From contig DILV01000009.1 of the NCBI GenBank assembly GCA_002425225.1, positions 38,482 through 102,481 of the forward strand: DNA of 64,000 bases, given 5' to 3'. Under the pieces are notes generated by a model. That model worked only from the letters and a program-made list of their open reading frames with translations, made no database searches and was not told where the DNA came from. Source of the stretch: Thiothrix sp. UBA5583. GTDB lineage: Bacteria > Pseudomonadota > Gammaproteobacteria > Thiotrichales > Thiotrichaceae. Shown in pieces: positions 39,766 through 49,917 of the stretch. How positions within the stretch are numbered: the stretch's first letter is position 1; every line of letters begins with the position of its first letter. The translations under genes and the position numbers were made by a program.

Positions 39766-41097
39766 ATGTCTTCTGCAATGGTTGTTTTTAGGATGCCCTC
39801 TGAAAGAACGGCAGACAGTATATCAGCATCAAACTTTGACAGGTTGTTGCTTGCATCGGTAATGTTATTGCTGTCAGGACTGTTTTTTCTGAGTGATGAC
39901 CATCGTTACGGCATTCCATTTTTAATGGAAGGGGTCGCAGCAGTATCCCTACTTTTCTTTGCCTACTACGCAGTTTTCCACCGTGAACGCATGGAACGGT
40001 TTGATTGGTATGTTGCATTCCTGGCGTTGATGGTATTTATTGTGCCGGTTTTGTTTTCATACCTTTATTTCAAGCAGCCGTTTGAGTTTGGCATACTGGA
40101 GGAGCGCCGTACCCTGTTGTATTTTTCCTACTTTATACCGCTGTTGATGTTGCGGAAAAAAAGTTATTCCACGGAAGACATTGAGAGCGTGCTGGGTGTT
40201 GTGTTTGTCGTCGGTCTGATATGGTCTGCTCTGAATGCTTACGAACTCATTCCGCGCAACCAGGGTTTCTGGTTTTCAACCCATACAGAGCATTTTCTGG
40301 ATGGCTTCCAGTCAATGGATGACCGGTTTGCAACCCGCTTTCTTGGCGGCAATTTCATGATTTTCTTGTATGTTTATTTTTTACTGGCACAAGGAAAATT
40401 TGGCAAGGCGTTATTGCCAGTAATTTTGACGGTGTTGTACATGGTGTTTATTAACCAGACACGTTCAATTGCCGCTATTGCAATTATTTCCATGTTGGCA
40501 ATTGTTGTTATTCGCTTGAAAAAAGATCATTTGAATCTGGCGGCATTGTTTTTTGTGCCCATCTTTATGATGTTGCTGTATTTCTTGTACTTCCTGTATG
40601 CTTATGTTTTTGCTGAGCCGGTTTTTTTCTACGATGTTTACCGCAACATGGAATTTAACCTGCTGTTCAGGGATGTGATTCGTGATTTTTTCATGCCACA
40701 TGGACATTTGTCCTTGCAGTTCAATGGCGGATTTAAAACCTATTTTGGCATGAATGTCTATACGGCTGATATGGGGCTTGTTGGTTATCTGTACAAGTAT
40801 GGCTTTTTTTATATTCCATTAATCGCCATTTATGTGGCGATAGTAGGGATGTTGTACCGTCGTTATCATAATGATTTTATTATTATCATGATGGCAATTT
40901 TTATTGCTGTGTGTCTCACCATTCCTTTCGGTGAGCATATCAGCAGGATGGCTGGGGAATTCGCAATATTGATGACCTTGATCAGGATTCAGGGAGATGT
41001 ATATGGACAAAAAACAGTTAAATATATTGCTCGTGTACGGCGAGGGGGGGCATCACGACCAAGCCATACGGCTGATGGAGCTAATGCGTTCGCTTGA
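39766..41097 (+). CDS. wzy: Wzy-type O-antigen/exopolysaccharide polymerase or ligase
   Basis: 443 residues with about ten to twelve membrane helices and a large periplasmic loop between residues 285 and 330 (Y-R-N-M-E-F-N, H-G-H-L-S-L). F-I-N-Q-T-R-S near residue 226 resembles the conserved Arg segment of the Wzy/WaaL superfamily. Its place between wzx and the co-polymerase supports the polymerase role. The last 32 codons overlap the next gene, so the very C-terminus is read in two frames. Confidence 0.78.
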   Translation: MSSAMVVFRMPSERTADSISASNFDRLLLASVMLLLSGLFFLSDDHRYGIPFLMEGVAAVSLLFFAYYAVFHRERMERFDWYVAFLALMVFIVPVLFSYLYFKQPFEFGILEERRTLLYFSYFIPLLMLRKKSYSTEDIESVLGVVFVVGLIWSALNAYELIPRNQGFWFSTHTEHFLDGFQSMDDRFATRFLGGNFMIFLYVYFLLAQGKFGKALLPVILTVLYMVFINQTRSIAAIAIISMLAIVVIRLKKDHLNLAALFFVPIFMMLLYFLYFLYAYVFAEPVFFYDVYRNMEFNLLFRDVIRDFFMPHGHLSLQFNGGFKTYFGMNVYTADMGLVGYLYKYGFFYIPLIAIYVAIVGMLYRRYHNDFIIIMMAIFIAVCLTIPFGEHISRMAGEFAILMTLIRIQGDVYGQKTVKYIARVRRGGASRPSHTADGANAFA

Positions 41098-41491
41098 TCC
41101 TGATTTGAATTTTATTCACATTACTGATTCGGAAACGATGAAAGAAGCAGGCGAGGTTCATACCGTTCCGCCCATGCGTCACAAGAATGCAGCATTTGAT
41201 CCTGTTTTGTTTGTGAAATCCTATATCAAGGCGGCATGGCTGACAATCAAACTAGAACGTGCTTATCGCTTCGATGCCGTGATCGGTTTTGGCCCTGGTG
41301 TTTGTATTCCGGTTTTCATGGTCAGCAAATTGCTGGGTATCAAGAAACGCATATTTTTTGAAGACTGGTGCAGGTTTACCAGTAAGAGTCTGTCAGGCAA
41401 AGCCTGTTCCCCTTTCAGTACCAAAGTCTTTGTGCAAAATGAATCTTTAAAGGAGTTGTACCACAATGCAGAATTTGCAGGGCGCTTATAA
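41003..41491 (+). CDS. PssD/Alg14-like subunit of a two-part glycosyltransferase
   Basis: 162 residues from the ATG at 41003, with AGGGAG six bases upstream, inside the end of wzy (95-base overlap). Y-G-E-G-G-H near residue 12 and I-G-F-G-P-G-V-C-I-P-V near 90 match the Alg14/PssD membrane-anchor half of GT28-type enzymes; the hydrophobic part could hold its partner at the membrane. The end overlaps the PssE-like gene by 26 bases. Confidence 0.78.
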   Translation: MDKKQLNILLVYGEGGHHDQAIRLMELMRSLDPDLNFIHITDSETMKEAGEVHTVPPMRHKNAAFDPVLFVKSYIKAAWLTIKLERAYRFDAVIGFGPGVCIPVFMVSKLLGIKKRIFFEDWCRFTSKSLSGKACSPFSTKVFVQNESLKELYHNAEFAGRL

Positions 41492-41957
41492 CAAACGCCG
41501 TATTCTGGTCATTACCGGTACTACCGGGTTTGATTCCCTGATACGGAATATTGACGAAAATCGTGAAATTGAAAACAAGTATGACATTGTGCTGCAAACA
41601 GGCGAAGGTCTTTATCAGCCAAAGTACAAGCAATGTTTTGCATTTGACCGGGAATTGAATGACAAACTGTCTGACTACGATTTTTTCATTACCCATGCCG
41701 GGGCAGGAACCATCTTCATGCTGCTGGAAAGAGGTAAACGGGTCTTGGTTGTACCTAATACCGACAGGGCTGACAAACATCAGTTGGAGCTTGCCAATTA
41801 TGTGGGTTCCAGCCAGTTGTGCGCTGTTTGCATGAATGTGGGTGACGTGGTGGAACATATCGAGAATATTGAATTCTCAACTTCAGGTTTGAATACCTAC
41901 AAAAAAAAGGAATTTAGCGCTGCCCGTGAAATATTAAGTTACATCTATGAATCCTAG
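41466..41957 (+). CDS. PssE/Alg13-like catalytic subunit of a two-part glycosyltransferase
   Basis: 163 residues. V-I-T-G-T-T-G-F-D, then F-I-T-H-A-G-A-G-T-I, the nucleotide-sugar binding loop of the family, and V-V-P-N-T-D-R-A-D-K-H-Q near the end. It is the soluble catalytic half that works with the PssD-like protein. In rhizobia this pair adds glucuronic acid, but the sugar here is not known. Overlapping genes suggest made-to-measure subunit ratios. Confidence 0.82.
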   Translation: MQNLQGAYNKRRILVITGTTGFDSLIRNIDENREIENKYDIVLQTGEGLYQPKYKQCFAFDRELNDKLSDYDFFITHAGAGTIFMLLERGKRVLVVPNTDRADKHQLELANYVGSSQLCAVCMNVGDVVEHIENIEFSTSGLNTYKKKEFSAAREILSYIYES

Positions 41958-41996
41958 AAACCAGCAGGACGACGAAACAGAGACAGAGGAATAGCC

Positions 41997-44252
41997 ATGG
42001 AAAACTACTACATAACACAGCAATCAAAGGCTCTTGACATCAGGTCGGGGAATAATAGCCAGATTATTGAATATATCCCGGTTGAGGATGCCGCACCCAA
42101 GCAAAAAGTTGAAGAATTTGGCATGGGCGAGTTGTGGAAACGCATCATGCAGCGCAAGGGGCTGTTTTTTGCCATAGCAGGCGGTATTTTCCTGTTATCC
42201 ATCCTGTTTACCATCCTGACTGCACCGACTTACCGTGCCAGCACGACCTTGCAGATTAGTGCGGAAGACATGCGTGACCTCAACATCAATGCTGATAACA
42301 TGCGTGCGCCGATCAACGAAAAGGATTACTACCAGACCCAATATGAGTTGTTGCGTAGCCGTAATCTGGCAGCGCGGGTGATGGAAGAGCTAGGTATCCA
42401 GCAGCAGTTCAGCAATGAGGACGGCTTGCAGTTGAAGCTGTATGGCTGGTTGTCCAGCGTCAAAGAGACCTTGACAGGTGAGCCACTGCCAGCACAACAG
42501 CCCAAAACGGAAGAAGACAGGTTTTTGAAGTATTTGCTGGTGCAGCCGGTAGAAAACTCGCAGATTTTCAAGATCAGTTTTGACGATGAGAGTCCACAGG
42601 CTGCTGCTACCATTGCCAACTCACTGGCTGAAAACTACATCAAAATGAACCTAGAGCGCCGTTCCGAGGCTGCTTCTTATGCCAAGGAGTTTTTGACCGA
42701 CCAGTTGAACACTGCCAAGGTCAATTTGGAAGACTCTGAAAACCGCATGGTGGCTTATGCCAAAAAGCAGGGCATCATTACCACTGACGGTCAGTACAAG
42801 GAATCACTGAACTCCCAAAGTATTACTGAAATCAACCGTGCCTTTGCTGCTGCCCAAGCTGAACGGATTGCCGCAGAAGCAGCCTACCGCCAGTCACAAC
42901 ACGTCGCAGGGGCTGACCGGACGCTGGAAAACCCCGCTGTCCAGGCGCTGAAAGAACAACTGGCGCGTCTGCAAAGTGACTATCAGGAAAAATCCCAGAT
43001 GTTCAAACCGGGTTATCCTGAAATGCAGCAGTTGAGCCGTCAGATCAGCCAGTTGCGTAGTGACATCGCCCGTGAGTCTTCCAGCATTGACAGCACTACC
43101 CGTGGCTCTTTGCAGGCGGCTTATCAGGCTGCGAAGCAGAAAGAAGACCAGTTACGTGCCGAATTGCAAAAGCAGAAAGGAGCGTTGCTGGATCAGCGTG
43201 ACAGAAGCGTTGAATACAACACGCTGGAACGTGAAGTAACCGCCAACCGTGAGAACTATGAAGGTTTGCTACAACGCATGAAAGATGTGTCCATTGCCGA
43301 AGGCAGTGGCGTGAGCAACGTCCTGGTCGTCGACAAGGCTACGGTTCCCAGCCAGCCTTACAAGCCGAATGTCCTGTTGAACTTGGGGATTGGTACGGTT
43401 GCCGGTTTGCTGCTGGGGCTGCTGGCGGCCATTCTGGCTGATATGATGGATGACCGCCTCAGAAGTGTTGAAGACATCAAACGTACCCTGTCGGATGTAT
43501 CACTGATTGGTGTTATTCCCTTCATGACAGGCAAAAACAACCGCAATGTGCTGGCAACCTCCGGTGACAAGGTGAGTTCCTTCATGCTGGAGGCATTCCG
43601 TTCCTTGCGGGAAAATACCTTGTTATTCAAAGCCCCCAGCGAGCACCATGCCCTGATCATGAATGTGACCAGTCCCTCAGCCAGTGAAGGCAAAACCACC
43701 ACATCGGTCAATCTGGCGACAGTTTTTGCTTATACCAGCAAACGGGTGTTGCTGGTGGATTGTGACATGCGCAACCCTGCCAGCCATGAAAAACTGAATA
43801 TCAGCAACGGTATGGGTTTGGCAGAATACCTGCGTGGCAGCAATACCCTGCCAGAGATCATGCAGGAAACTACCGTAGAAAACCTGTATGCCGTGACGGC
43901 GGGGGATGCGGTTGTCAATCCGACTGAACTGTTGGCTAGTAGCCGTTTTGCCAGCCTGCTGGCAGAGGCTTCCGCCCAATTTGATGTGGTGGTGCTGGAT
44001 AGCCCGCCGGTCATGGGGCTGGCGGATGCGCTGATCATTTCCAACCGTTCTGACAACACGCTGCTGGTCAGTGCGTTTGGGCAAACCAGCAAGCGCAGCC
44101 TGAAAGATGCTTATGAGCGTTTGATGCAGGCACGTACCAATGTGATTGGTACGGTGCTGACCAAAATGAAAGTACCGGAAGTTGCCAAAAAGTACTACGG
44201 CTACCCAACCCGTTACCCGCGCAATCCGGGTACGGCAATGGTTCCGCAGTGA
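41997..44252 (+). CDS. wzc: Wzc-type polysaccharide co-polymerase with tyrosine kinase domain
   Basis: 751 residues. The Wzz domain has two membrane helices (about 57-77 and 463-483) around a long periplasmic coiled-coil region. The cytoplasmic BY-kinase has Walker A S-A-S-E-G-K-T-T-T near residue 562, Walker A' V-D-C-D-M-R-N near 583, and Walker B V-V-L-D-S-P-P near 664. The C-terminus has a short Tyr cluster (Y-Y-G-Y-P-T-R-Y) for autophosphorylation, shorter than in Wzc of Escherichia coli. It controls chain length and export. No Wza-type outer-membrane protein or Wzb phosphatase is next to it. Confidence 0.9.
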   Translation: MENYYITQQSKALDIRSGNNSQIIEYIPVEDAAPKQKVEEFGMGELWKRIMQRKGLFFAIAGGIFLLSILFTILTAPTYRASTTLQISAEDMRDLNINADNMRAPINEKDYYQTQYELLRSRNLAARVMEELGIQQQFSNEDGLQLKLYGWLSSVKETLTGEPLPAQQPKTEEDRFLKYLLVQPVENSQIFKISFDDESPQAAATIANSLAENYIKMNLERRSEAASYAKEFLTDQLNTAKVNLEDSENRMVAYAKKQGIITTDGQYKESLNSQSITEINRAFAAAQAERIAAEAAYRQSQHVAGADRTLENPAVQALKEQLARLQSDYQEKSQMFKPGYPEMQQLSRQISQLRSDIARESSSIDSTTRGSLQAAYQAAKQKEDQLRAELQKQKGALLDQRDRSVEYNTLEREVTANRENYEGLLQRMKDVSIAEGSGVSNVLVVDKATVPSQPYKPNVLLNLGIGTVAGLLLGLLAAILADMMDDRLRSVEDIKRTLSDVSLIGVIPFMTGKNNRNVLATSGDKVSSFMLEAFRSLRENTLLFKAPSEHHALIMNVTSPSASEGKTTTSVNLATVFAYTSKRVLLVDCDMRNPASHEKLNISNGMGLAEYLRGSNTLPEIMQETTVENLYAVTAGDAVVNPTELLASSRFASLLAEASAQFDVVVLDSPPVMGLADALIISNRSDNTLLVSAFGQTSKRSLKDAYERLMQARTNVIGTVLTKMKVPEVAKKYYGYPTRYPRNPGTAMVPQ

Positions 44253-44256
44253 TCGC

Positions 44257-47200
44257 TCAGCTTTCTTTCCATAATGTTTCCAACCGCTTGGCTGATACCG
44301 GCCTTGCGGTTCCCAGTTCCTGCGCGAACAGCGAAATCCGAAACTCTTCCAGCAACCAGCGGTAATCGTGCAGGTTTTCCCTGCGGGTTGCCGTTGCGTT
44401 TCTCCACTGATCCCACCAGGGTTGTATCTGCAAGCGTAACGCCCTGTCCTTGGTCGGGTTCTCCGCCAGTTTTTGCAAACGCCTTTGTATGCCCTTGAGG
44501 TAACGCGGAAAGTGCCGCAACTCCTCGGGGCTGATTGCGTCCAGAAAACCGGGGTAGACCAGATGGTTCAACTGGTCGCTGATGTCGTTCATGGCTTCTA
44601 GCCAAGCCGGTTGAACCTTGCCTTTCAATTGCTTGCGGATGTCGTGGTACAGCGCCAGTGAGGGTGCGAGCAAACGCACAGCTTCCTGTGCCTGCGGAAA
44701 TACCTGCTTGCGGCATTCAGCCAGTGCATGGCTAAAACTGTCCTGTTTGCGGATAGTCAGGTAATCCGCAAATGCCTGCCGGAACACATAACGGGCCAGG
44801 CTTTCCTTCAATTCTTCACATTTGCCGGTGGCGGCGTAATGCAGGCACAGTGTCTGCATTTGCGGCACATGTTTCGGCAAATCCCTCACTTCAGCGGGCA
44901 ACGCCAACAGGAACAGGCGTAGCACGCCCTGCCAATGGGCGGCGGTCGCATCCGCCGCATTGTCAAACAGGCGGATGGCAACACCGGATACCGAAGTATC
45001 TACCAGTGCAGGCCAGGTTCGCAGTTTCATTCCGCCTGTTTCCAGCCAGTGTGTCTCTGGCAAATCCCCGAAATCCCACCCCATAATGCCGGTACGCTCG
45101 ATGGACTGGACAGGTTGTGCTGCCAGTTCTTCACGGGTTTGCTCGCGCACCCTGCCGCGCAATTCGTCCAGATCCCGTCCGCTGCGGATCAGTTTGCCGC
45201 TATCGTCGGCGACTTCAAAGCGCATCAGCAGATGCTTGTCCAGCAGGACTTCTGCCCAGGCTTCGGGCGGAATACGGCTGCCGGTCATGCGCAACAATTG
45301 CTGTTCCACTGCTGCCTGTAACGGCACATCGTCACTCGGCTGGATGGATTCCATGCACGCACGCGCATAATCCGGGGCAGGCACGAACTGCTTGCGTACC
45401 TGTTTGGGCAAACCCCGGATCAGTGCGGTAATTTTTTCTTCCAGCATTCCCGGTACCAGGTACTCGAAACGGCAGGCAGCAAGCTGGTTCAGCCCCAGCA
45501 GCGGTACACGCACCGTGACACCATCATCGTCGGCCTTGGGGTCGAAGTGGTAACGCAACGGCAGGATCATGCCCTGCACCTGCAAACTGTCGGGGAACAG
45601 ATGGCTGGTTTCATGTTGGGCGCTGCGCTGCATCAGGTAATCGCGACTCAGGAACAGCAGTCTGGAATCTTTTTGCTCCGCCTGTTTGCGCCAGCGTTCA
45701 AACGAATGCCCGTTGACGACTTGTGCCGGGATACGTTCGGCGTAAAAGTCATACAAACGTTGTTCATCCGCCAGAATGTCGCGGCGGCGGCCTTTGGCTT
45801 CCAGCGTTTCGATGTCGCTGATCAGCTCGGCATTGTGGCGAGCGAAAGCGGCAGAAGTGCGGTATTCGCCGTACACCAGTGCGTGGCGGATAAACAGTTC
45901 GCGGCACACCGGTGGGTCAATCTGGCTGTAACTGACCTTGCGGCGTGGGGTAATGGTCAGCCCATACAGCGCGGTACGTTCAAAGGCAGCAACCTGCGCA
46001 GCTTTCTGTTCCCAGTGCGGTTCGGTGTAATGGCGGCGCAGCAAGTGCTGGGCCAGTTGTTCCACCCATTCGGGCTGGATTTTGGCAACCACCCGTGCGT
46101 ACAGACGGGAAGTTTCCACCAGTTCGGCTGCCATCAGCCATTGCGGAGCTTTTTTGCGCAGGCCGGAGGCAGGAAAAATGTGGAATTTGCGTCCGCTTGC
46201 CCCCAGGTATTCGCGTTCCTCATCCTTGAGGCCAATATTGCCCAGCAAGCCAGTCAGCAGGCTGAGGTGGATGGCATCATAGGATGCATCCGCTTCATTT
46301 TCCTTTGCCCCCATTTCCGCCAGCATCTGGTGCAACTGGTGGTGGATGTCGTGCCATTCCCGCAGGCGCAGGAACGAGAGAAACTCTTTCTGGCAGAGTT
46401 CGCGGAATTTGCGCTGCGACAGGTGTTTGCGTTGTTCGTGAAAGTAGTCCCACAGCTTGAGGAAGCCGAGGAAGTCGGAATCTTCATGCTTGAAACGGCT
46501 GTGTTTTTCATCCGCCGCCTGTTGGCGCTCCAGTGGACGTTCGCGTGGGTCTTGCAGGGTCAGGGCACTGACAATGACCAGAACTTCGCGCAACGCACCG
46601 TTGTCTTTCGCTGCCAGCAACATGCGCCCGAAACGTGGGTCGAGCGGCAGTTTGGCAAGTTGATGCCCACTGGGGGTGACGCGGTAATCGTCATCCACCG
46701 CACCCAGTTCAAACAGCAGCTTGTAACCATCGCGGATCAGGCGGGTATCCGGTGGCTCGACAAACGGAAATTCCTCAACATCGGCAATCCATAGGGCTGC
46801 CAGTTGTAAAATGACTGCTGCCAGATTGGTACGCAGGATTTCCGGTTCGGTGAACAGCGGGCGCTTGCTGAAATCTTCCTCGCTATACAGGCGGATGGCA
46901 ATGCCGTTGCTGACCCGCCCGCAACGCCCGGAGCGCTGGCTGGCAGAAGCCTGCGAAATCTTTTCGATCGGCAAGCGTTGCACTCCCGCCCGCCAGGAAT
47001 AGCGCGAAATACGGGCGTAACCGCTATCCACCACGTATTTGATGCCCGGTACGGTCAGGGAGGTTTCCGCCACGTTGGTGGATAGTACAATGCGCCGCCG
47101 TCCGTGTGGCTCGAAAATGCGGTGTTGTTCCTCGTTGGACAGGCGGGCATACAGCGGCAGGATTTCGGTGGCAGGTGGATGGTGTTTGCGCAGGGCTTCC

Positions 47201-48117
47201 GCCGTTTCGCGGATTTCACGTTCACCGGGCAGGAACACCAGAATGTCACCGGGAGCTTCGCGCCCCAGTTCATCAACCGCATCCAGAATGGCTTCGGTCT
47301 GGTCACGCTCGAATTCTTCCTCACCATCCACATCCACCAGCGGGCGGTAGCGGATTTCTACCGGGTACGTGCGTCCTGATACATTGATGATGGGCGCGTG
47401 GTTGAAATGCCGGGAAAAGCGTTCCGGGTCGATGGTGGCGGAGGTGATAATGACTTTCAGGTCACGTCGTTTCGGTAGCAGCCATTTCAGGTAGCCCAGC
47501 AAAAAGTCGATGTTGAGGCTGCGTTCGTGGGCTTCGTCAATGATCAGGGTGTCATACTGGTTGAGGAAACGGTCTTGCTGGATTTCTGCCAGCAAAATGC
47601 CGTCGGTCATCAGCTTGACGTAACTGTCCGGCGAACAGCGGTCGTGGAAACGTACCTTGTAGCCAACCTGTTGCCCCAGCGGTGTTTTCAGTTCCTCGGC
47701 AATCCGTGCCGCCACGCTGCGGGCTGCCAAACGGCGTGGCTGGGTGTGACCGATGAAACCATCCACGCCGCGCCCCAGTTCCAGACACATTTTCGGCAAC
47801 TGGGTGGTTTTGCCTGAGCCGGTTTCGCCGCAAATGATCACGACCTGATGGCGGCTGATGGCAGCAATAATTTCGTCACGACGGGCAGCGACCGGCAACT
47901 CTGCCGGATACTCAGGCTGTGGCAGGTGTTGCTGGCGCAGACTGCGTTTCTGGCTGGAAGCTGCCATGCGTGCCTGCAATTCGAGGGTACGTTTGCTACA
48001 GGGTTGTTTTTCCAGTGAGAATAAAGCGCGGCGCAGGGCAAAACGCTCTGCACCGAAACAGGCTTCCAGTTGCTTGCGTAAGGCGTGGATGGCGGGAATG
48101 GTTGTATTATTGCTCAA
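44257..48117 (-). CDS. hrpA: HrpA, DEAH-box ATP-dependent RNA helicase
   Basis: 1286 residues, close to the 1300 of Escherichia coli HrpA. Motif I G-E-T-G-S-G-K-T-T-Q-L-P, Ia Q-P-R-R-L-A-A-R, II D-E-A-H, III S-A-T-I-D, V T-N-V-A-E-T-S, VI Q-R-S-G-R-C-G-R, then the winged-helix, ratchet and OB domains and the long HrpA C-terminal domain (DUF3418). The start appears to be the TTG at 48117. HrpA rescues stalled ribosomes in E. coli. It ends four bases from the convergent wzc stop. Confidence 0.95.
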   Translation of the reverse strand: MSNNTTIPAIHALRKQLEACFGAERFALRRALFSLEKQPCSKRTLELQARMAASSQKRSLRQQHLPQPEYPAELPVAARRDEIIAAISRHQVVIICGETGSGKTTQLPKMCLELGRGVDGFIGHTQPRRLAARSVAARIAEELKTPLGQQVGYKVRFHDRCSPDSYVKLMTDGILLAEIQQDRFLNQYDTLIIDEAHERSLNIDFLLGYLKWLLPKRRDLKVIITSATIDPERFSRHFNHAPIINVSGRTYPVEIRYRPLVDVDGEEEFERDQTEAILDAVDELGREAPGDILVFLPGEREIRETAEALRKHHPPATEILPLYARLSNEEQHRIFEPHGRRRIVLSTNVAETSLTVPGIKYVVDSGYARISRYSWRAGVQRLPIEKISQASASQRSGRCGRVSNGIAIRLYSEEDFSKRPLFTEPEILRTNLAAVILQLAALWIADVEEFPFVEPPDTRLIRDGYKLLFELGAVDDDYRVTPSGHQLAKLPLDPRFGRMLLAAKDNGALREVLVIVSALTLQDPRERPLERQQAADEKHSRFKHEDSDFLGFLKLWDYFHEQRKHLSQRKFRELCQKEFLSFLRLREWHDIHHQLHQMLAEMGAKENEADASYDAIHLSLLTGLLGNIGLKDEEREYLGASGRKFHIFPASGLRKKAPQWLMAAELVETSRLYARVVAKIQPEWVEQLAQHLLRRHYTEPHWEQKAAQVAAFERTALYGLTITPRRKVSYSQIDPPVCRELFIRHALVYGEYRTSAAFARHNAELISDIETLEAKGRRRDILADEQRLYDFYAERIPAQVVNGHSFERWRKQAEQKDSRLLFLSRDYLMQRSAQHETSHLFPDSLQVQGMILPLRYHFDPKADDDGVTVRVPLLGLNQLAACRFEYLVPGMLEEKITALIRGLPKQVRKQFVPAPDYARACMESIQPSDDVPLQAAVEQQLLRMTGSRIPPEAWAEVLLDKHLLMRFEVADDSGKLIRSGRDLDELRGRVREQTREELAAQPVQSIERTGIMGWDFGDLPETHWLETGGMKLRTWPALVDTSVSGVAIRLFDNAADATAAHWQGVLRLFLLALPAEVRDLPKHVPQMQTLCLHYAATGKCEELKESLARYVFRQAFADYLTIRKQDSFSHALAECRKQVFPQAQEAVRLLAPSLALYHDIRKQLKGKVQPAWLEAMNDISDQLNHLVYPGFLDAISPEELRHFPRYLKGIQRRLQKLAENPTKDRALRLQIQPWWDQWRNATATRRENLHDYRWLLEEFRISLFAQELGTARPVSAKRLETLWKES

Positions 48118-48165
48118 GAGAAAAACGCTATCCGTTCAGGCTCAAAAGCGGCATTGTACCCCGAT

Positions 48166-49755
48166 CTAGGCGGGCTTGGCAGCCAGATGCGCCCGCAGTT
48201 CTGCCAAGGTTGCCCATACTGCCGCCAGCGACTGGTGGGAAGACAGTTTGCGCTGGTCGGTACGGGTATCTTCCTTGAGTATTGCCGGGTTGCAATGCAG
48301 CATTTGTTGTAATTCGCTGATGGCTCGTTCTGTACGCCCCAGTTTGTAGAGGCTGGTCGCCCGCGCCAGTTCACCCCAGTAACCGAAATCCTGGATGCGT
48401 TCTGCCAGCAGCAGGGCTTGGTTGTAATCCTGCTGTTTAAAGGCGTGCAGGAAGGGTAGTACGTAATACCAGGATGGCTGGTTAAACGGAATCGCCAGAA
48501 TTTGCTGGATCAGGCTAATCCCCTGCTCCCACTCTCCCATCAGGCACAAGCCCAGCCCATAAAGGTATTCGCAGGCCGTATCAAACGGGTTGGCCTGACG
48601 GGCGGTTTCCAGCTCTGCCAGCGACAGGGGATAGTCGTCCCGGTAATAACAGTTGTGTGCAAACACGGAATGGGCTTCTGCATTGCCGGGGTCTAGCTTC
48701 AGCGCCATGCGGGCGGAACGGGTCCATTCTGCATCCAGATTGGTGATCAGGTTGTATTGCAAAACATGGTCATAGCCGCACAAGCGAGCCAAGATCACCA
48801 GCGCCTTGCTGTCATCGGGAAAGTTTTTCAGGCGTTGGTGGCAGGATTCCAGTACGGTGGCAAAACTGTAACGGCTGGTATCCCGCAGGAATGCCACATA
48901 ATGGATCAGCACCTGTTGTGAAACGGGTAGCGGTGGGTGGGCAAGCTGGTATTCGCACCAATGGCGCAGGATTGCGCCCGAATGCAGGGAAACGGCATTG
49001 GCTACCAGCCAGCGATACAGGTCATTCAGGGCTTCCTGGCTTGGCTGGACGGGCAGGACAAACTGATCAGCCCAGATAATTTCATCGCTGATGGTATGCA
49101 CCAGTGTGTAATGCAGGATGAGATTGCCCTGCTTGTCAGTATTCATGTCACAGGTTAGCAGGTAGTCAGCCCGGTAGGTCTGTTGCAAGTGCAGGAGAAA
49201 CTGCCGGGTCGGCATTTGTCGGGGTTCCAGGGTGGCGGATGATACCAGACGGATGTTTCTGAAACGGCTCAAAACCAGTAGCAGATCACCCCGCAGTTTG
49301 TAGAGGAGGGGCGGGTGGTGTTCGGCAAGTTCATCCGCGATCTGGAAGTGGGCAAACAGGCGCGGGCCTTCCGATACCCTGGATGGGTAGTTGTCGTCAA
49401 TGATGCAAGACGGGACAGGTTCCGGTAGTGGGCTGATTTCTACCTGATAGCTACCTCGGGGTATGGAAATGCTCATCGTGCTACCCGGCGGCGGTGCTGC
49501 GTAGTAGTCTTCCAGCAGTTTGCGCAAGCGGCCTGCTTCAATACGCACCACAGGGTTGAAAACCGGGGAAAAATCCTTCGGTTTACCTAGGGCATGAATG
49601 GCAATAGTGTACTGGCTAAGCTGATCCCCTCGTCCTGCCAGTGTTTCCTGAACACTGTACTGCAAAAAGCGCTTGATCAGTTTGCGTGCGCGAAAAGAAG
49701 GGCTGGCAAGCAGCCGTCCCAGCTCTTCGCTGACCTGTTGTTTGTCTGGAACCAC
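48166..49755 (-). CDS. TPR protein with winged-helix-like N-terminal domain
   Basis: About 529 residues if started at the GTG at 49755, with AGGGG upstream; a TTG three codons earlier is possible. Residues about 10-100 match a domain often found before TPR proteins and cyclases: L-L-A-S-P-S-F-R-A-R-K-L-I-K-R-F, then Q-Y-T-I-A-I-H-A-L-G, F-N-P-V-V-R-I-E-A-G-R-L-R-K-L-L-E, and I-P-R-G-S-Y. The central part resembles a receptor-like alpha/beta domain, and the C-terminal half is made of TPR-like helices (A-H-S-V-F-A-H-N-C-Y-Y-R-D-D-Y, L-Y-K-L-G-R-T-E-R-A). No membrane segment. It could be a regulator; target unknown. Confidence 0.7.
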   Translation of the reverse strand: MVPDKQQVSEELGRLLASPSFRARKLIKRFLQYSVQETLAGRGDQLSQYTIAIHALGKPKDFSPVFNPVVRIEAGRLRKLLEDYYAAPPPGSTMSISIPRGSYQVEISPLPEPVPSCIIDDNYPSRVSEGPRLFAHFQIADELAEHHPPLLYKLRGDLLLVLSRFRNIRLVSSATLEPRQMPTRQFLLHLQQTYRADYLLTCDMNTDKQGNLILHYTLVHTISDEIIWADQFVLPVQPSQEALNDLYRWLVANAVSLHSGAILRHWCEYQLAHPPLPVSQQVLIHYVAFLRDTSRYSFATVLESCHQRLKNFPDDSKALVILARLCGYDHVLQYNLITNLDAEWTRSARMALKLDPGNAEAHSVFAHNCYYRDDYPLSLAELETARQANPFDTACEYLYGLGLCLMGEWEQGISLIQQILAIPFNQPSWYYVLPFLHAFKQQDYNQALLLAERIQDFGYWGELARATSLYKLGRTERAISELQQMLHCNPAILKEDTRTDQRKLSSHQSLAAVWATLAELRAHLAAKPA

Positions 49756-49917
49756 GTATGACAACCCCTACCCACGCTTCTGTATAGCTGATGAATAAGT
49801 AATCGTTAGGTTTTTCATCAAGTTGCCCGTCAGGAAGGCCATTTGTGTGGATGGCATTTCAGCTCCTGTTTTTTGTGTTTTTTCTTTGAAAATGTTTTTA
49901 CCACGGATGTGGCGGCT

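Noticed and set aside
45547..46794. 415-codon open frame antisense to hrpA
   Set aside because: It lies inside the conserved hrpA coding region and its product shows no domain; it is a codon-bias shadow.
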